Origin: Flavobacteriales bacterium
Lineage (GTDB): Bacteria > Bacteroidota > Bacteroidia > Flavobacteriales > UBA1820
Reading direction: 5' to 3'
NCBI GenBank assembly: GCA_003150615.1
Contig: QALN01000007.1
Span: forward strand, 1 to 64,000
Length of the DNA: 64,000 nt
In this document: positions 36,279-43,801 of the stretch, in pieces
How positions within the stretch are numbered: the first letter of the stretch is position 1
Layout: each line of letters begins with the position of its first letter
Program-made: the position numbers and the translations under genes
Notes under the pieces: generated by a model
The model's database searches: none
Seen by the model: only the letters and a program-made list of their open reading frames with translations
What the model was told of the DNA's origin: nothing

Positions 36279-36299
36279 ACACCACTTTCGAGGTGGTGT
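36279..36299 (+). other. Short hairpin between two plus-strand genes
   Basis: ACACCAC (36279-36285) pairs with GTGGTGT (36293-36299). No T-run follows on the plus strand, so it is a weak attenuator or processing site at most. Confidence 0.4.
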
Positions 36300-36352
36300 A
36301 AAAACGAATTTTTCACCTGATATCTCTCATATCATCACATATAATTTTCGAA

Positions 36353-38470
36353 ATGGTATCTCTGAAAAGAACATACTTCGTGGTTATATTGGCTTTGCTA
36401 TCGGCCACGCTCTCGGCCGGCAGGCTGGACAAGGCTTTCGAGGCCTTGGACGTACACGACTATTTCAAAGCCAAGGACCTGTTCGAAAAATCGATAAAAA
36501 GCGATCCGATGCTGGCCAATTACGGCCTGAGCATAATATATTCGCGTTCCAACAACCCGTTCTACCAGCTCGATTCCGCTTTCTCCCGTATTGAAAAAAG
36601 CGAACAGGCTTACGGCGACACGAAAGCCAAAGACCGCAAAAAGATATTCGAGGAACAAGGTATCGACCTTGACACCATCCGCGCACAAAAACAGAACATA
36701 GCGTCGCTGGCACTTGACGAGGCCATAAAACAAAACACCGTACCTGCGCTTAACTACGTGGTCGGAAAATACAAATTCAGCAATCGTTACGCCGAGTCCG
36801 TGCGCCGGCGCGACGAACTGGCATTCTCGCTGGCGCAGGCGGAAAACACATGGGGAGCTTACAAGGCATTCGCGGATACGTACCCAGAAGCCGTGCAGGC
36901 CAAACGCGCCAACGATATGTACGAAAAACTACTTTTCGAGGAAACCACCAAAGGCGACACCCCGGAACAGTACATGGTATTCATAAAAGCATATCCTTCG
37001 AGCCCTTATGTACGGAAGGCCCAGGACCGCATATTCGAACTTACCACACCCGACAAATCCCTGGAACAGTTTACCGCATTCGTGCGCCTGTACCCGGACA
37101 GCCCTTATGCTGCAAAAGCATGGGATTCGATATATAAACTATGGTTCTCGAACTTCTCCGATGCCGAAGTCATGAGCTTCCGCTCGGCATTTCCTCATTC
37201 GCCGCTCGGCGCCAGGCTAGAGGCCGATATAAAAACGAAAGGCCTCAAGTATTTCCCGATACTGTCCAAGGACAAGATGTACGGTTTCGTCAACTCCAAA
37301 GGAGAAATAACCGTAAATCCGCAGTACGATTTCGTCGATGACTTTTCTTCGCGTGCGGCGCTGGTAGGACGCGGCGACAAAGTCGCCTACATAGACCCCA
37401 AAGGCGACCTTCTGACCGATTTCGTATGGGATGACGGGCGTCCGTTCGAAGGCGAACTGGCAGTAGTTTCGTGCGGCGATTACGACGGGGTCATAAACAA
37501 AGCGGGAGGAGTGGTGCTGGATTGCGTATTCGACGATGTAACCCTCTCGTCCGCCGGCCCTATACTGGCGCGCAAAGACGGTAAATACAGGTATTACTCC
37601 AGAGTAGGACGTATGCTTTTCGACGAATTCGATTCGGCGACTCCGTTTACCGGGGATATGGCGGTAGTAAAATCCGCAGGACGCGCACGCCTTATAAACA
37701 GCCGGGGGATGGACATTCTCTCCGGTAATTTTTCGGACATCATGATAGCCGGCGACAGCACGCTGTTCATAATGGACTCACTGTCCAAGTGGACCGTGAC
37801 GGACCTTTCGGGAACACCGCGCTCGACAAAGAAATACGATGCCGTGGGACGTTTTTCAGACGGGCTGGCCCCAGTCGAGACCGGCAGCAAATACGGCTAC
37901 ATAAACCCGGCGGGCAAAGAAGTTATCGCGGTCAATATGACATCTTTCGGCGATATGTCTGCCTTAGGATTTAAAAACAAACGCGCCAAAACTTCCTACC
38001 GGGGCAAATACGGCATGATAAGCACCACCGGAAAACGGCTTCTGCCCAATCTTTTCGACGACATAATAACGGCCGACACGTGGCCCGTGCCGGTGCAGAA
38101 ATCCGGACTATGGGGTTATGCCAACGACAAGGTAAGCATAGTAATAAAATGCGTTTACGATTCGGCGGAACCTTTTAAAAACGGACGCGCCATCGTCGTG
38201 CGTAAAGGACTTTGGGGAGTGATAAACACCAAAGGCGTCATACTGATACCGCTGGAATACAGCAATATCGAACCGCTTGGCGACGACATGTACATAGTGG
38301 CCAAAAACGGCAAGACCGGAATAGTGAACCAGGAAGGCGCAATAATCCTGCCGATAGAATACGACCGCCTGAGGGAATACTCGCCTGGAGTGCTTCAGGT
38401 AGTAATGGACGGGGAATTCCTGTATTTCGACATCAACACCGGCAAGTTCATATACAAGGGACTGGACTAA
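36353..38470 (+). CDS. Secreted WG-repeat protein with helical-repeat N-terminus
   Basis: A 705-residue exported protein. The signal peptide ends near TLSAG (residue 23). Residues about 25-300 are helical and TPR-like (ALDVHDYFKAKDLFEKSI), with repeated YPxSPYxxKAxD segments near 215, 244 and 280. From about 305 to the end there are WG repeats: about eight to ten copies of a G(F/Y)(V/I)NxxG pattern followed by a hydrophobic strand and (Y/F)D. WG repeats occur in many surface proteins and have no fixed function. The architecture suggests a periplasmic or surface scaffold. A strong terminator follows. Confidence 0.82.
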   Translation: MVSLKRTYFVVILALLSATLSAGRLDKAFEALDVHDYFKAKDLFEKSIKSDPMLANYGLSIIYSRSNNPFYQLDSAFSRIEKSEQAYGDTKAKDRKKIFEEQGIDLDTIRAQKQNIASLALDEAIKQNTVPALNYVVGKYKFSNRYAESVRRRDELAFSLAQAENTWGAYKAFADTYPEAVQAKRANDMYEKLLFEETTKGDTPEQYMVFIKAYPSSPYVRKAQDRIFELTTPDKSLEQFTAFVRLYPDSPYAAKAWDSIYKLWFSNFSDAEVMSFRSAFPHSPLGARLEADIKTKGLKYFPILSKDKMYGFVNSKGEITVNPQYDFVDDFSSRAALVGRGDKVAYIDPKGDLLTDFVWDDGRPFEGELAVVSCGDYDGVINKAGGVVLDCVFDDVTLSSAGPILARKDGKYRYYSRVGRMLFDEFDSATPFTGDMAVVKSAGRARLINSRGMDILSGNFSDIMIAGDSTLFIMDSLSKWTVTDLSGTPRSTKKYDAVGRFSDGLAPVETGSKYGYINPAGKEVIAVNMTSFGDMSALGFKNKRAKTSYRGKYGMISTTGKRLLPNLFDDIITADTWPVPVQKSGLWGYANDKVSIVIKCVYDSAEPFKNGRAIVVRKGLWGVINTKGVILIPLEYSNIEPLGDDMYIVAKNGKTGIVNQEGAIILPIEYDRLREYSPGVLQVVMDGEFLYFDINTGKFIYKGLD

Positions 38471-38494
38471 CCACCGTTTTCATCCTTTAAAATA

Positions 38495-38536
38495 AAACAC
38501 CGGGAGGCGGGCCTTTAGGCCCGCCTCCCGGTGTTT
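38495..38536 (+). terminator. Bidirectional terminator
   Basis: Perfect 19 bp arms (38495-38513 and 38518-38536) with loop TTTA, GC-rich core and AAA/TTT ends, between the convergent WG-repeat and trkA genes. Confidence 0.92.
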
Positions 38537-38566
38537 AAACCCGGCAAGTACCGGACATACATCCTC

Positions 38567-39283
38567 TTACGAATTTATCTCGATAAAACGCTGTATGTTT
38601 CTGGACGTTCCGAAAAGGAGCAATATGTCTGACTGTTCTATTTTCATATTGCCGTCCGGCACTCCGATTATATGGTGATTTATGTGCGACGCATTCTCGC
38701 CCATGAATTCCGCAGGCGGTTCTCCCTGCCCGTCCCAGCGCAGCAGGGTTACGAGGTTTATCTTGTATTTTTCTCGCAGGCCTATCTCGGTAAGCGAACG
38801 CCCGGCAATACCTTTCGGCGACTTAACCTCTATTATCTGGTAATCGTCCGGCAGTTTGACCGACATCAGCACGTGCGGATTTATCAGGTTTTCAGCCACG
38901 GCATTGCTCACTTCGCCTTCGGGCGAAAGTATTTCCTTGACACCCATTTTTTCGAGTATCTTGTTCTGTATCTCGCCGTTGGCACGCACTATTATCCGTT
39001 TTATGCCTATTTCCTGAAGCACGAAAGTCGTCAGCAGCACATCCTGGAAATTCTCGCCTATCGACACCACCACGGCATCCATATCGGCAATACCCTGTGA
39101 GAGCAGAGCTTCCCTGTCGGTAGAATCGAGCGCAACGGCATAAGTTACCTTGTCGCGTATCCGCTCTATACGATCACGATCGCTGTCCATGGCTATTACT
39201 TCGGCGCCTTTTTCGGCCAGTCTCTGAGCTATTGCCGTTCCGAAACGGCCCATACCTATCACTGCAAATCTTCCTTCTGCCAT
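38567..39283 (-). CDS. ktrA: TrkA/KtrA-type RCK regulatory subunit
   Basis: A 238-residue cytosolic regulator of K+ uptake. The RCK_N domain has the nucleotide-binding GMGRFGTAIA (near residue 10), an acidic residue ending the second strand (IAMDSD), and DSTDREAL near 53. The RCK_C domain (about 145-235) has the IAGRSLTEIGLR segment. The single-unit length is that of KtrA/KtrC rather than the double-length TrkA of E. coli. Its membrane partner (TrkH/KtrB), usually adjacent, is not in this window. The next upstream gene on this strand is an unrelated secreted protein, so it appears to be an orphan subunit. Confidence 0.88.
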   Translation of the reverse strand: MAEGRFAVIGMGRFGTAIAQRLAEKGAEVIAMDSDRDRIERIRDKVTYAVALDSTDREALLSQGIADMDAVVVSIGENFQDVLLTTFVLQEIGIKRIIVRANGEIQNKILEKMGVKEILSPEGEVSNAVAENLINPHVLMSVKLPDDYQIIEVKSPKGIAGRSLTEIGLREKYKINLVTLLRWDGQGEPPAEFMGENASHINHHIIGVPDGNMKIEQSDILLLFGTSRNIQRFIEINS

Positions 39284-39335
39284 ATCTGAAAATGTTTTTT
39301 AGTTAATCATAGCAAACCCAAGCATCACCGTGCAT

Positions 39336-40148
39336 TCATTTTATCCCGGCCCAGTCCAATTGCCCCGGCTCACCCGGTATATATGCTTTGGCCCAAGCGT
39401 TTATCAATTCATTGCTGTCCGACTTCCAGGCCTTTTTGTACAACCCGCGCACTACCTCAAGCCAATACAGCTTCCGGTTTTCGGAGTCGCCGACATCCTC
39501 CGCACCTCCGGCCGCTTTGTACTGTTCGCGGGTGGTGCTGCAAATGCGGGCATAACGGCCTGTGTACGGTTTCAAATCCCCGTATCCCATACCCAGATAA
39601 AAATCCAGCATTTTTTCGTCCGGGTGTTTGTCAGCGGCAAAATACGTGCTATCGGCAAGGTAAACCGTAACTCCGTCCCTGAACAGATAAGGATAGTAAT
39701 CGCCCTTCTTGTACATAGCCTCGTACACCACGCCAGATACGGGGAACTGGGCGCCTGACTGATGTGCTATGTACTTGCGTATCCTTTCCGTATACTCGAA
39801 TTTGAGCGTGCCGGAAGCCTCCCATGCTGCCGTCATAATCCATTTGGCCAGTTTTTCCGGCGAAGGATTAAGAAGGTAAACTTTGCCTTTTTTAGGTCCG
39901 CAGGCCGTACTGTCGTAGCCGGTGTAATACTCGTACAACTTTACAGGGTATCCTTCCCAACCTTCTACCCTGCGGTTCGTTCCGAGATATTTCTGAGTCA
40001 TGTACGCACCGTCCAGCACTTCGGCGCAACGGCGTGTTATTACTTCCAGACTGTCGCGCATAATCTTGCGCGGCAACTTCCCGTGCCCGGCCATGACGGC
40101 CGACGGCGCAAAGACCGCGAGAATAATTATCATAAACGTATACCTCAT
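39336..40148 (-). CDS. Secreted protein of unknown function, tandem copy A
   Basis: A 270-residue exported protein I cannot assign. The signal peptide ends near AVMAG (residue 20). It shares with the next gene the segments LPRKIMRDSL, VEGWEGYPVKLYEYYTGY, STACGPKKGKVYLLNP, FPVSGVVYEAMYKKGDYY and YARICSTT.EQY.AAGG, including two conserved cysteines. The C-terminus has an extra PGEPGQLDWAGIK tail that copy B lacks. No catalytic motif is evident. The two genes are tandem, on the same strand, separated by a strong terminator, so they have separate promoters. The nearest regulator is the Lrp/AsnC gene at 41343. Confidence 0.75.
   Translation of the reverse strand: MRYTFMIIILAVFAPSAVMAGHGKLPRKIMRDSLEVITRRCAEVLDGAYMTQKYLGTNRRVEGWEGYPVKLYEYYTGYDSTACGPKKGKVYLLNPSPEKLAKWIMTAAWEASGTLKFEYTERIRKYIAHQSGAQFPVSGVVYEAMYKKGDYYPYLFRDGVTVYLADSTYFAADKHPDEKMLDFYLGMGYGDLKPYTGRYARICSTTREQYKAAGGAEDVGDSENRKLYWLEVVRGLYKKAWKSDSNELINAWAKAYIPGEPGQLDWAGIK
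39691..39937 (-). repeat. Conserved nucleotide blocks, copy A
   Basis: Within this region 39691-39761 (71 bases) and 39832-39937 (106 bases) match 40614-40684 and 40755-40860 at a constant offset of 923 bases, each with about one mismatch by eye. The stretch between the blocks and the flanks are clearly diverged. Confidence 0.8.
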
Positions 40149-40247
40149 ATCGTATCGTCCTTATTGTTGTTTTAATCTAAGGTGCCGGTGTACCCGGAAA
40201 CGGCATGACCGATCCGGAAATCAAAAATAATAATTTTTACAAGACTT

Positions 40248-40280
40248 AAAAGCACGGCCGCTTTAGCGGCCGTGCTTTTT
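40248..40280 (-). terminator. Terminator between the two tandem paralogues
   Basis: Stem of 14 bp (AAAAGCACGGCCGC/GCGGCCGTGCTTTT) with loop TTTA, plus A- and T-runs. It ends the transcript of copy B before copy A. Confidence 0.9.
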
Positions 40281-40303
40281 TTATACGTAAAACCGGCAAT
40301 GTG

Positions 40304-41065
40304 TTACAAATTGGCTTTGCACCATATTACCATCAGTTCGTTGCGGTCGGACTTCCACGCCTTTTTATACAGTTCGCGAACAACATCCAACCAATGCTGT
40401 TTTATATTTTTACCGGAACCTATATCCTCCGTTCCCCCTGCAGCCAAATACTGGTCCGGAGTGGTACTGCATATGCGCGCATAAGTGCCTACATTAGGCT
40501 TAAGGTCGCTGTATTTCATGTTCAGGTAAAAATCGAGGAGCTTTTCATCAGGATGCGGGTTTTTCAAAGATGCGTCGAGCAACCATACCGAAACGCCGTT
40601 TTTAAACAGGTAGGGATAGTAATCGCCCTTCTTGTACATAGCCTCGTACACCACGCCAGACACGGGGAACTGGGCGCCTGACTGGTACAATATCTGCTTG
40701 CGCAATTTTTCGGTATGTTGGAAATCGAGGTTACCTTTTACTTCCCATACCGCAGTCATAATCCATTTGGCCAGTTTTTCCGGCGAAGGGTTAAGAAGGT
40801 AAACTTTGCCTTTTTTAGGTCCGCAGGCCGTACTGTCGTAGCCGGTGTAATACTCGTACAGCCTTACAGGATACCCTTCCCAACCTTCCAGTTTCTTATT
40901 CACTTCCAGAAGAGTCCCTTCCATATAAGCTGCCTTTAGCACTTTTTCGCATCTTTCGGTCATTGCCGGAAGGCTGTCTTTCATAAGTGAACGCGGCATT
41001 TTACCGTTCTTGGCGCCTGCGGCAAATGCCAGGCACAATAACATCGCAGACAATACGTATTTCAT
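40304..41065 (-). CDS. Secreted protein of unknown function, tandem copy B
   Basis: A 253-residue paralogue of the gene at 39336, with signal peptide ending near AFAAG (residue 17). It keeps the same conserved segments and both conserved cysteines (STACGPKKG and ARICSTTPDQY) but differs in loops, for example KNIKQHWLDV in place of ENRKLYWLEV. It stops earlier (WCKANL). I see no enzyme or binding signature. Its own promoter is at minus strand 41152-41120, divergent from the Lrp/AsnC promoter, so that regulator is a candidate controller. Confidence 0.75.
   Translation of the reverse strand: MKYVLSAMLLCLAFAAGAKNGKMPRSLMKDSLPAMTERCEKVLKAAYMEGTLLEVNKKLEGWEGYPVRLYEYYTGYDSTACGPKKGKVYLLNPSPEKLAKWIMTAVWEVKGNLDFQHTEKLRKQILYQSGAQFPVSGVVYEAMYKKGDYYPYLFKNGVSVWLLDASLKNPHPDEKLLDFYLNMKYSDLKPNVGTYARICSTTPDQYLAAGGTEDIGSGKNIKQHWLDVVRELYKKAWKSDRNELMVIWCKANL
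40614..40860 (-). repeat. Conserved nucleotide blocks, copy B
   Basis: Partner of the repeat at 39691-39937: blocks 40614-40684 and 40755-40860 are almost identical to copy A while the intervening and flanking sequence is not. Confidence 0.8.
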
Positions 41066-41119
41066 GTGTGTGGATTTTGATATTTTATGTTAAAACAATT
41101 CTTTCACGTTAGCCGTAAG

Positions 41120-41152
41120 CAAATGTAACCATATTTTTTTCCGGTATCGAAA
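41120..41152 (-). promoter_or_regulatory. Promoter of tandem copy B
   Basis: On the minus strand: TTTC (41152-41149), 21-base spacer, TACATTTG (41127-41120), followed by C. 55 bases before the start. Confidence 0.65.
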
Positions 41153-41271
41153 AAAACACGGCCCATTTTCTGCCGTATCCGAGGCTCGTATGCGTTTAAA
41201 AGCACCGGAACGGCCTTTTTTTTGTTCATATAAAACAAAAAGCTCGATTTTTTAATTATTTCGCAATTTTT

Positions 41272-41303
41272 TTTGGCATTTTTTGGCAAATTATATAATT
41301 TTG
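41272..41303 (+). promoter_or_regulatory. Promoter of the Lrp/AsnC gene
   Basis: TTTG (41272-41275), 20-base spacer, TAATTTTG (41296-41303). It covers the first in-frame start at 41283, which therefore cannot be used from this promoter. Confidence 0.8.
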
Positions 41304-41342
41304 GTAAAAATTACACACGCACAAATATCAATGATGCCCGCT

Positions 41343-41849
41343 ATGGAAAATAAAACTAATACTTATGCTAAGCCTGTCTCGAACTACCAACTCGACGAGA
41401 TAGACAACCAAATACTGGAACTACTGATAGAAAACACGCGCATGCCGTACACCGAAATAGCCAAAAAGCTGATCATATCGGCCGGCACGGTACATGTACG
41501 CGTACGTAAAATGGAAGAAGCCGGCATAATCACCGGTTCGACGCTCAATATCGACTATTCCAAGATGGGATTTTCGTTTACGGCGTACATAGGACTTTAC
41601 CTGGCCAAAACCAACCTGACCTCGCACGTGATAGACGAACTCAAAAAAATCCCTTACGTGGTGGTAGCCCATCAGACTACCGGTCAGTACAATATCTTTT
41701 GCGAGATAAAGGCCCGCGATACGCATCATGCCAAAGAGATAATATTCATGATGGACGACATCGAAGGCGTTACCCGTACCGAAACGATGATTTCTCTTGA
41801 AGAGAGCATCTCTGACAAAAAACGCCTGATGCACCACATCTTCAAATAA
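41343..41849 (+). CDS. Lrp/AsnC-family transcriptional regulator
   Basis: A 168-residue one-component regulator. The N-terminal winged helix-turn-helix covers about residues 17-65 (LDEIDNQILELLIENTRMPYTEIAKKL, split by the recognition helix GTVHVRVRKMEEAG). The C-terminal RAM domain (about 80-160) has the ligand- and oligomer-forming TGQYNIFCEI and GVTRTETMI. The frame opens at 41283 inside the promoter; starts at 41331, 41334 or 41343 remain, and I prefer MENKTNTY at 41343. Targets are unknown; divergent neighbours are the tandem secreted proteins. Confidence 0.92.
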   Translation: MENKTNTYAKPVSNYQLDEIDNQILELLIENTRMPYTEIAKKLIISAGTVHVRVRKMEEAGIITGSTLNIDYSKMGFSFTAYIGLYLAKTNLTSHVIDELKKIPYVVVAHQTTGQYNIFCEIKARDTHHAKEIIFMMDDIEGVTRTETMISLEESISDKKRLMHHIFK

Positions 41850-41869
41850 TATACCGGCGCAAAAACGTC

Positions 41870-41920
41870 GGCGCAAAAAAATATGCTCCGGGTAAAACCC
41901 GGAGCATATTTTTTTGCGCC
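41870..41920 (+). terminator. Bidirectional terminator, 24 bp arms
   Basis: Perfect 24 bp arms with loop AAA: GGCGC, A-run, TATGCTCCGGGT and its complement. It separates the convergent Lrp and phosphoesterase-propeller genes. Confidence 0.92.
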
Positions 41921-41933
41921 TGTTACTTAGCGG

Positions 41934-43778
41934 TCAGAATTCCATAAAGAAAATACGGCCGTCCATAGTCGTTACCACCAGTTCATGGTCACTTACGGGA
42001 TTTGCCGAAGTAATGAGCGTAGAGGAAAACCTGTGATGCCACAGCACACGGCCCGTAGCCTTGTCCAAACAATACACCTTGCCGGTGGCAGTAGCCGCGA
42101 ACACGTATTTATCGGTAGAAGTGACGCGCGTAGGGCCGTATTCCGCGCCGAAACCGGCATCCGTCACCCACAGTGTAGAATACTTGTCTGCCGAAGCGTC
42201 TATGGCCACGATATTGTCCTTCACGCTCTTCACATAAACAGTTTTTCCGTCGCCGGATATGCCGATGGACTCGCGCCCGCGTGCGTCTTTCGTGTTCCAG
42301 ATGATTTTTCCGGTCTTCGCATCGAAACAATACAGGAAAGAGTCCGCCGAATGTACGAACACCTTGCCGTCGTATGCCACAGGCCAGCAAGCCCCCGGCG
42401 AAGCGTAACGGTTTTTCCCCGGAGCGTATTTCCACACCAAAGCTCCGGTGAAACGGTCGAAAGCATAAAATTCAGCCCCCCATGAACCTACGTAAACCAT
42501 ATTTTCATACACTACCGGCCTGGCTTCGGTATAGCCGTTTATACCCTCGTAAACCCAACGTTCGCGGCCTGTTTTCGCATCCAGAGCATAAAACCGCCCC
42601 TTAGCGCCGCCCACATACAACCAGTCGCCCTCTATCACCGGGGTGGCAAGTATCGGGTAATCGGTACCGTACTGCCATATCTTTTTGCCGTTTTTGGCAT
42701 TAAGACAATACACCGAGCCGTCAGCCGAGCTGAAATACACCCTGCCGTCTTTCAATACCGGCTCGGAAAAAATCTTCTCGCCCGTCTGGAAGCTCCACAA
42801 CTCGCGTCCGTCTTTAGCGCTTATAGCCTTGGCCTGGCCGACGGTGTTGGTGAAATATATCACCCCTTTCCCGTAAGCCGTACCGGAAGCTATATCGCTA
42901 TCATCCTGCACCATCCATTTTACACGCGCTTTGGAGAACTCATCGTTTTCGGCAGTATAATCCTTACGCGAAGGGTGCTCGGTAGCCGCATCGTCGAACT
43001 TTTTGAGTTCAAAACCGGCCCATGGGCCGCGCATAGTGTCCTCGCACGGGCGTTTTTCATAGAACGACACGCGACCGGCATCCATAACTCCTACCGTATA
43101 GCCGCCGCAAGGATCCTGCCTGCGCAGGTTGGAACGCACTATCACGCCGTTTATACCCTCGTAATTTTCCGGTTTGTTCACGTGATAATGGCCGTTTATG
43201 ACGAACTGTATGTTGCGAGTTTTAAGCGCGTCTATTATCTCATCGAAATTGGCTATCGAAGTTTCGGTCAGAGGCGAATGTATCACGAATACGACAGGCG
43301 TATCTTCGGGTGTCGCTGCGAGTTTTTCGCGCAGCCATACTATGTCCTCGCGCGGGGCCTGGCACGGGCCCATCCTCATGTACGGCCCGGAAGAAATGCC
43401 CAGGAACAGCACCCCGTTGCACATGTACTCGAACTGGCTGCCTCCCATCACCTTATTGAACGTGGTGCAACCGCTTTCGCTCCAGTTGGTATCGTGGTTG
43501 CCCGGCACGAAAAGGTATTTCTTGGTAAGCGTCGAAAGGACTTTCTTAGTCCCCATGATCTCATCGTCAGTGCCGAATTCGGTTATATCGCCCGAAATGA
43601 TGACCAGGTCGATATCCGGATTGGCGTTTATATCGGCGATAGCCTTTTCGAGGTCGTCCAACGCATAGGCGAAAGAGCCAAGGTGGGTATCCGACAGCAC
43701 GGCGAAAGTTATTTTTTTGTCCTGCGCCCAAAGCGACAGACACATGGCCAGCGCCCAAAATGTGAACAGTTTCTTCAT
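41934..43778 (-). CDS. Secreted calcineurin-like phosphoesterase fused to PQQ-type propeller, copy 1
   Basis: A 614-residue exported two-domain protein. After a signal peptide (ending near LSLWAQ, residue 19) comes a metallophosphoesterase domain with all motifs: LSDTHLG (28-34), SGDITEFG (near 62), PGNHDTNWS (near 97), VIHSPL (near 170) and NGHYHVN (near 196). From about residue 290 to the end are seven or so PQQ-like propeller blades, each with a pattern such as AKNGKKIW, AKTGRERWVY, FTGALVWKY. These blades fold like BamB; PQQ binding is not implied. It follows its paralogue by 23 bases, as the second gene of an operon. Substrate unknown. Confidence 0.88.
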   Translation of the reverse strand: MKKLFTFWALAMCLSLWAQDKKITFAVLSDTHLGSFAYALDDLEKAIADINANPDIDLVIISGDITEFGTDDEIMGTKKVLSTLTKKYLFVPGNHDTNWSESGCTTFNKVMGGSQFEYMCNGVLFLGISSGPYMRMGPCQAPREDIVWLREKLAATPEDTPVVFVIHSPLTETSIANFDEIIDALKTRNIQFVINGHYHVNKPENYEGINGVIVRSNLRRQDPCGGYTVGVMDAGRVSFYEKRPCEDTMRGPWAGFELKKFDDAATEHPSRKDYTAENDEFSKARVKWMVQDDSDIASGTAYGKGVIYFTNTVGQAKAISAKDGRELWSFQTGEKIFSEPVLKDGRVYFSSADGSVYCLNAKNGKKIWQYGTDYPILATPVIEGDWLYVGGAKGRFYALDAKTGRERWVYEGINGYTEARPVVYENMVYVGSWGAEFYAFDRFTGALVWKYAPGKNRYASPGACWPVAYDGKVFVHSADSFLYCFDAKTGKIIWNTKDARGRESIGISGDGKTVYVKSVKDNIVAIDASADKYSTLWVTDAGFGAEYGPTRVTSTDKYVFAATATGKVYCLDKATGRVLWHHRFSSTLITSANPVSDHELVVTTMDGRIFFMEF

Positions 43779-43801
43779 AATAGTCTTATGGTATTAAAAT
43801 T

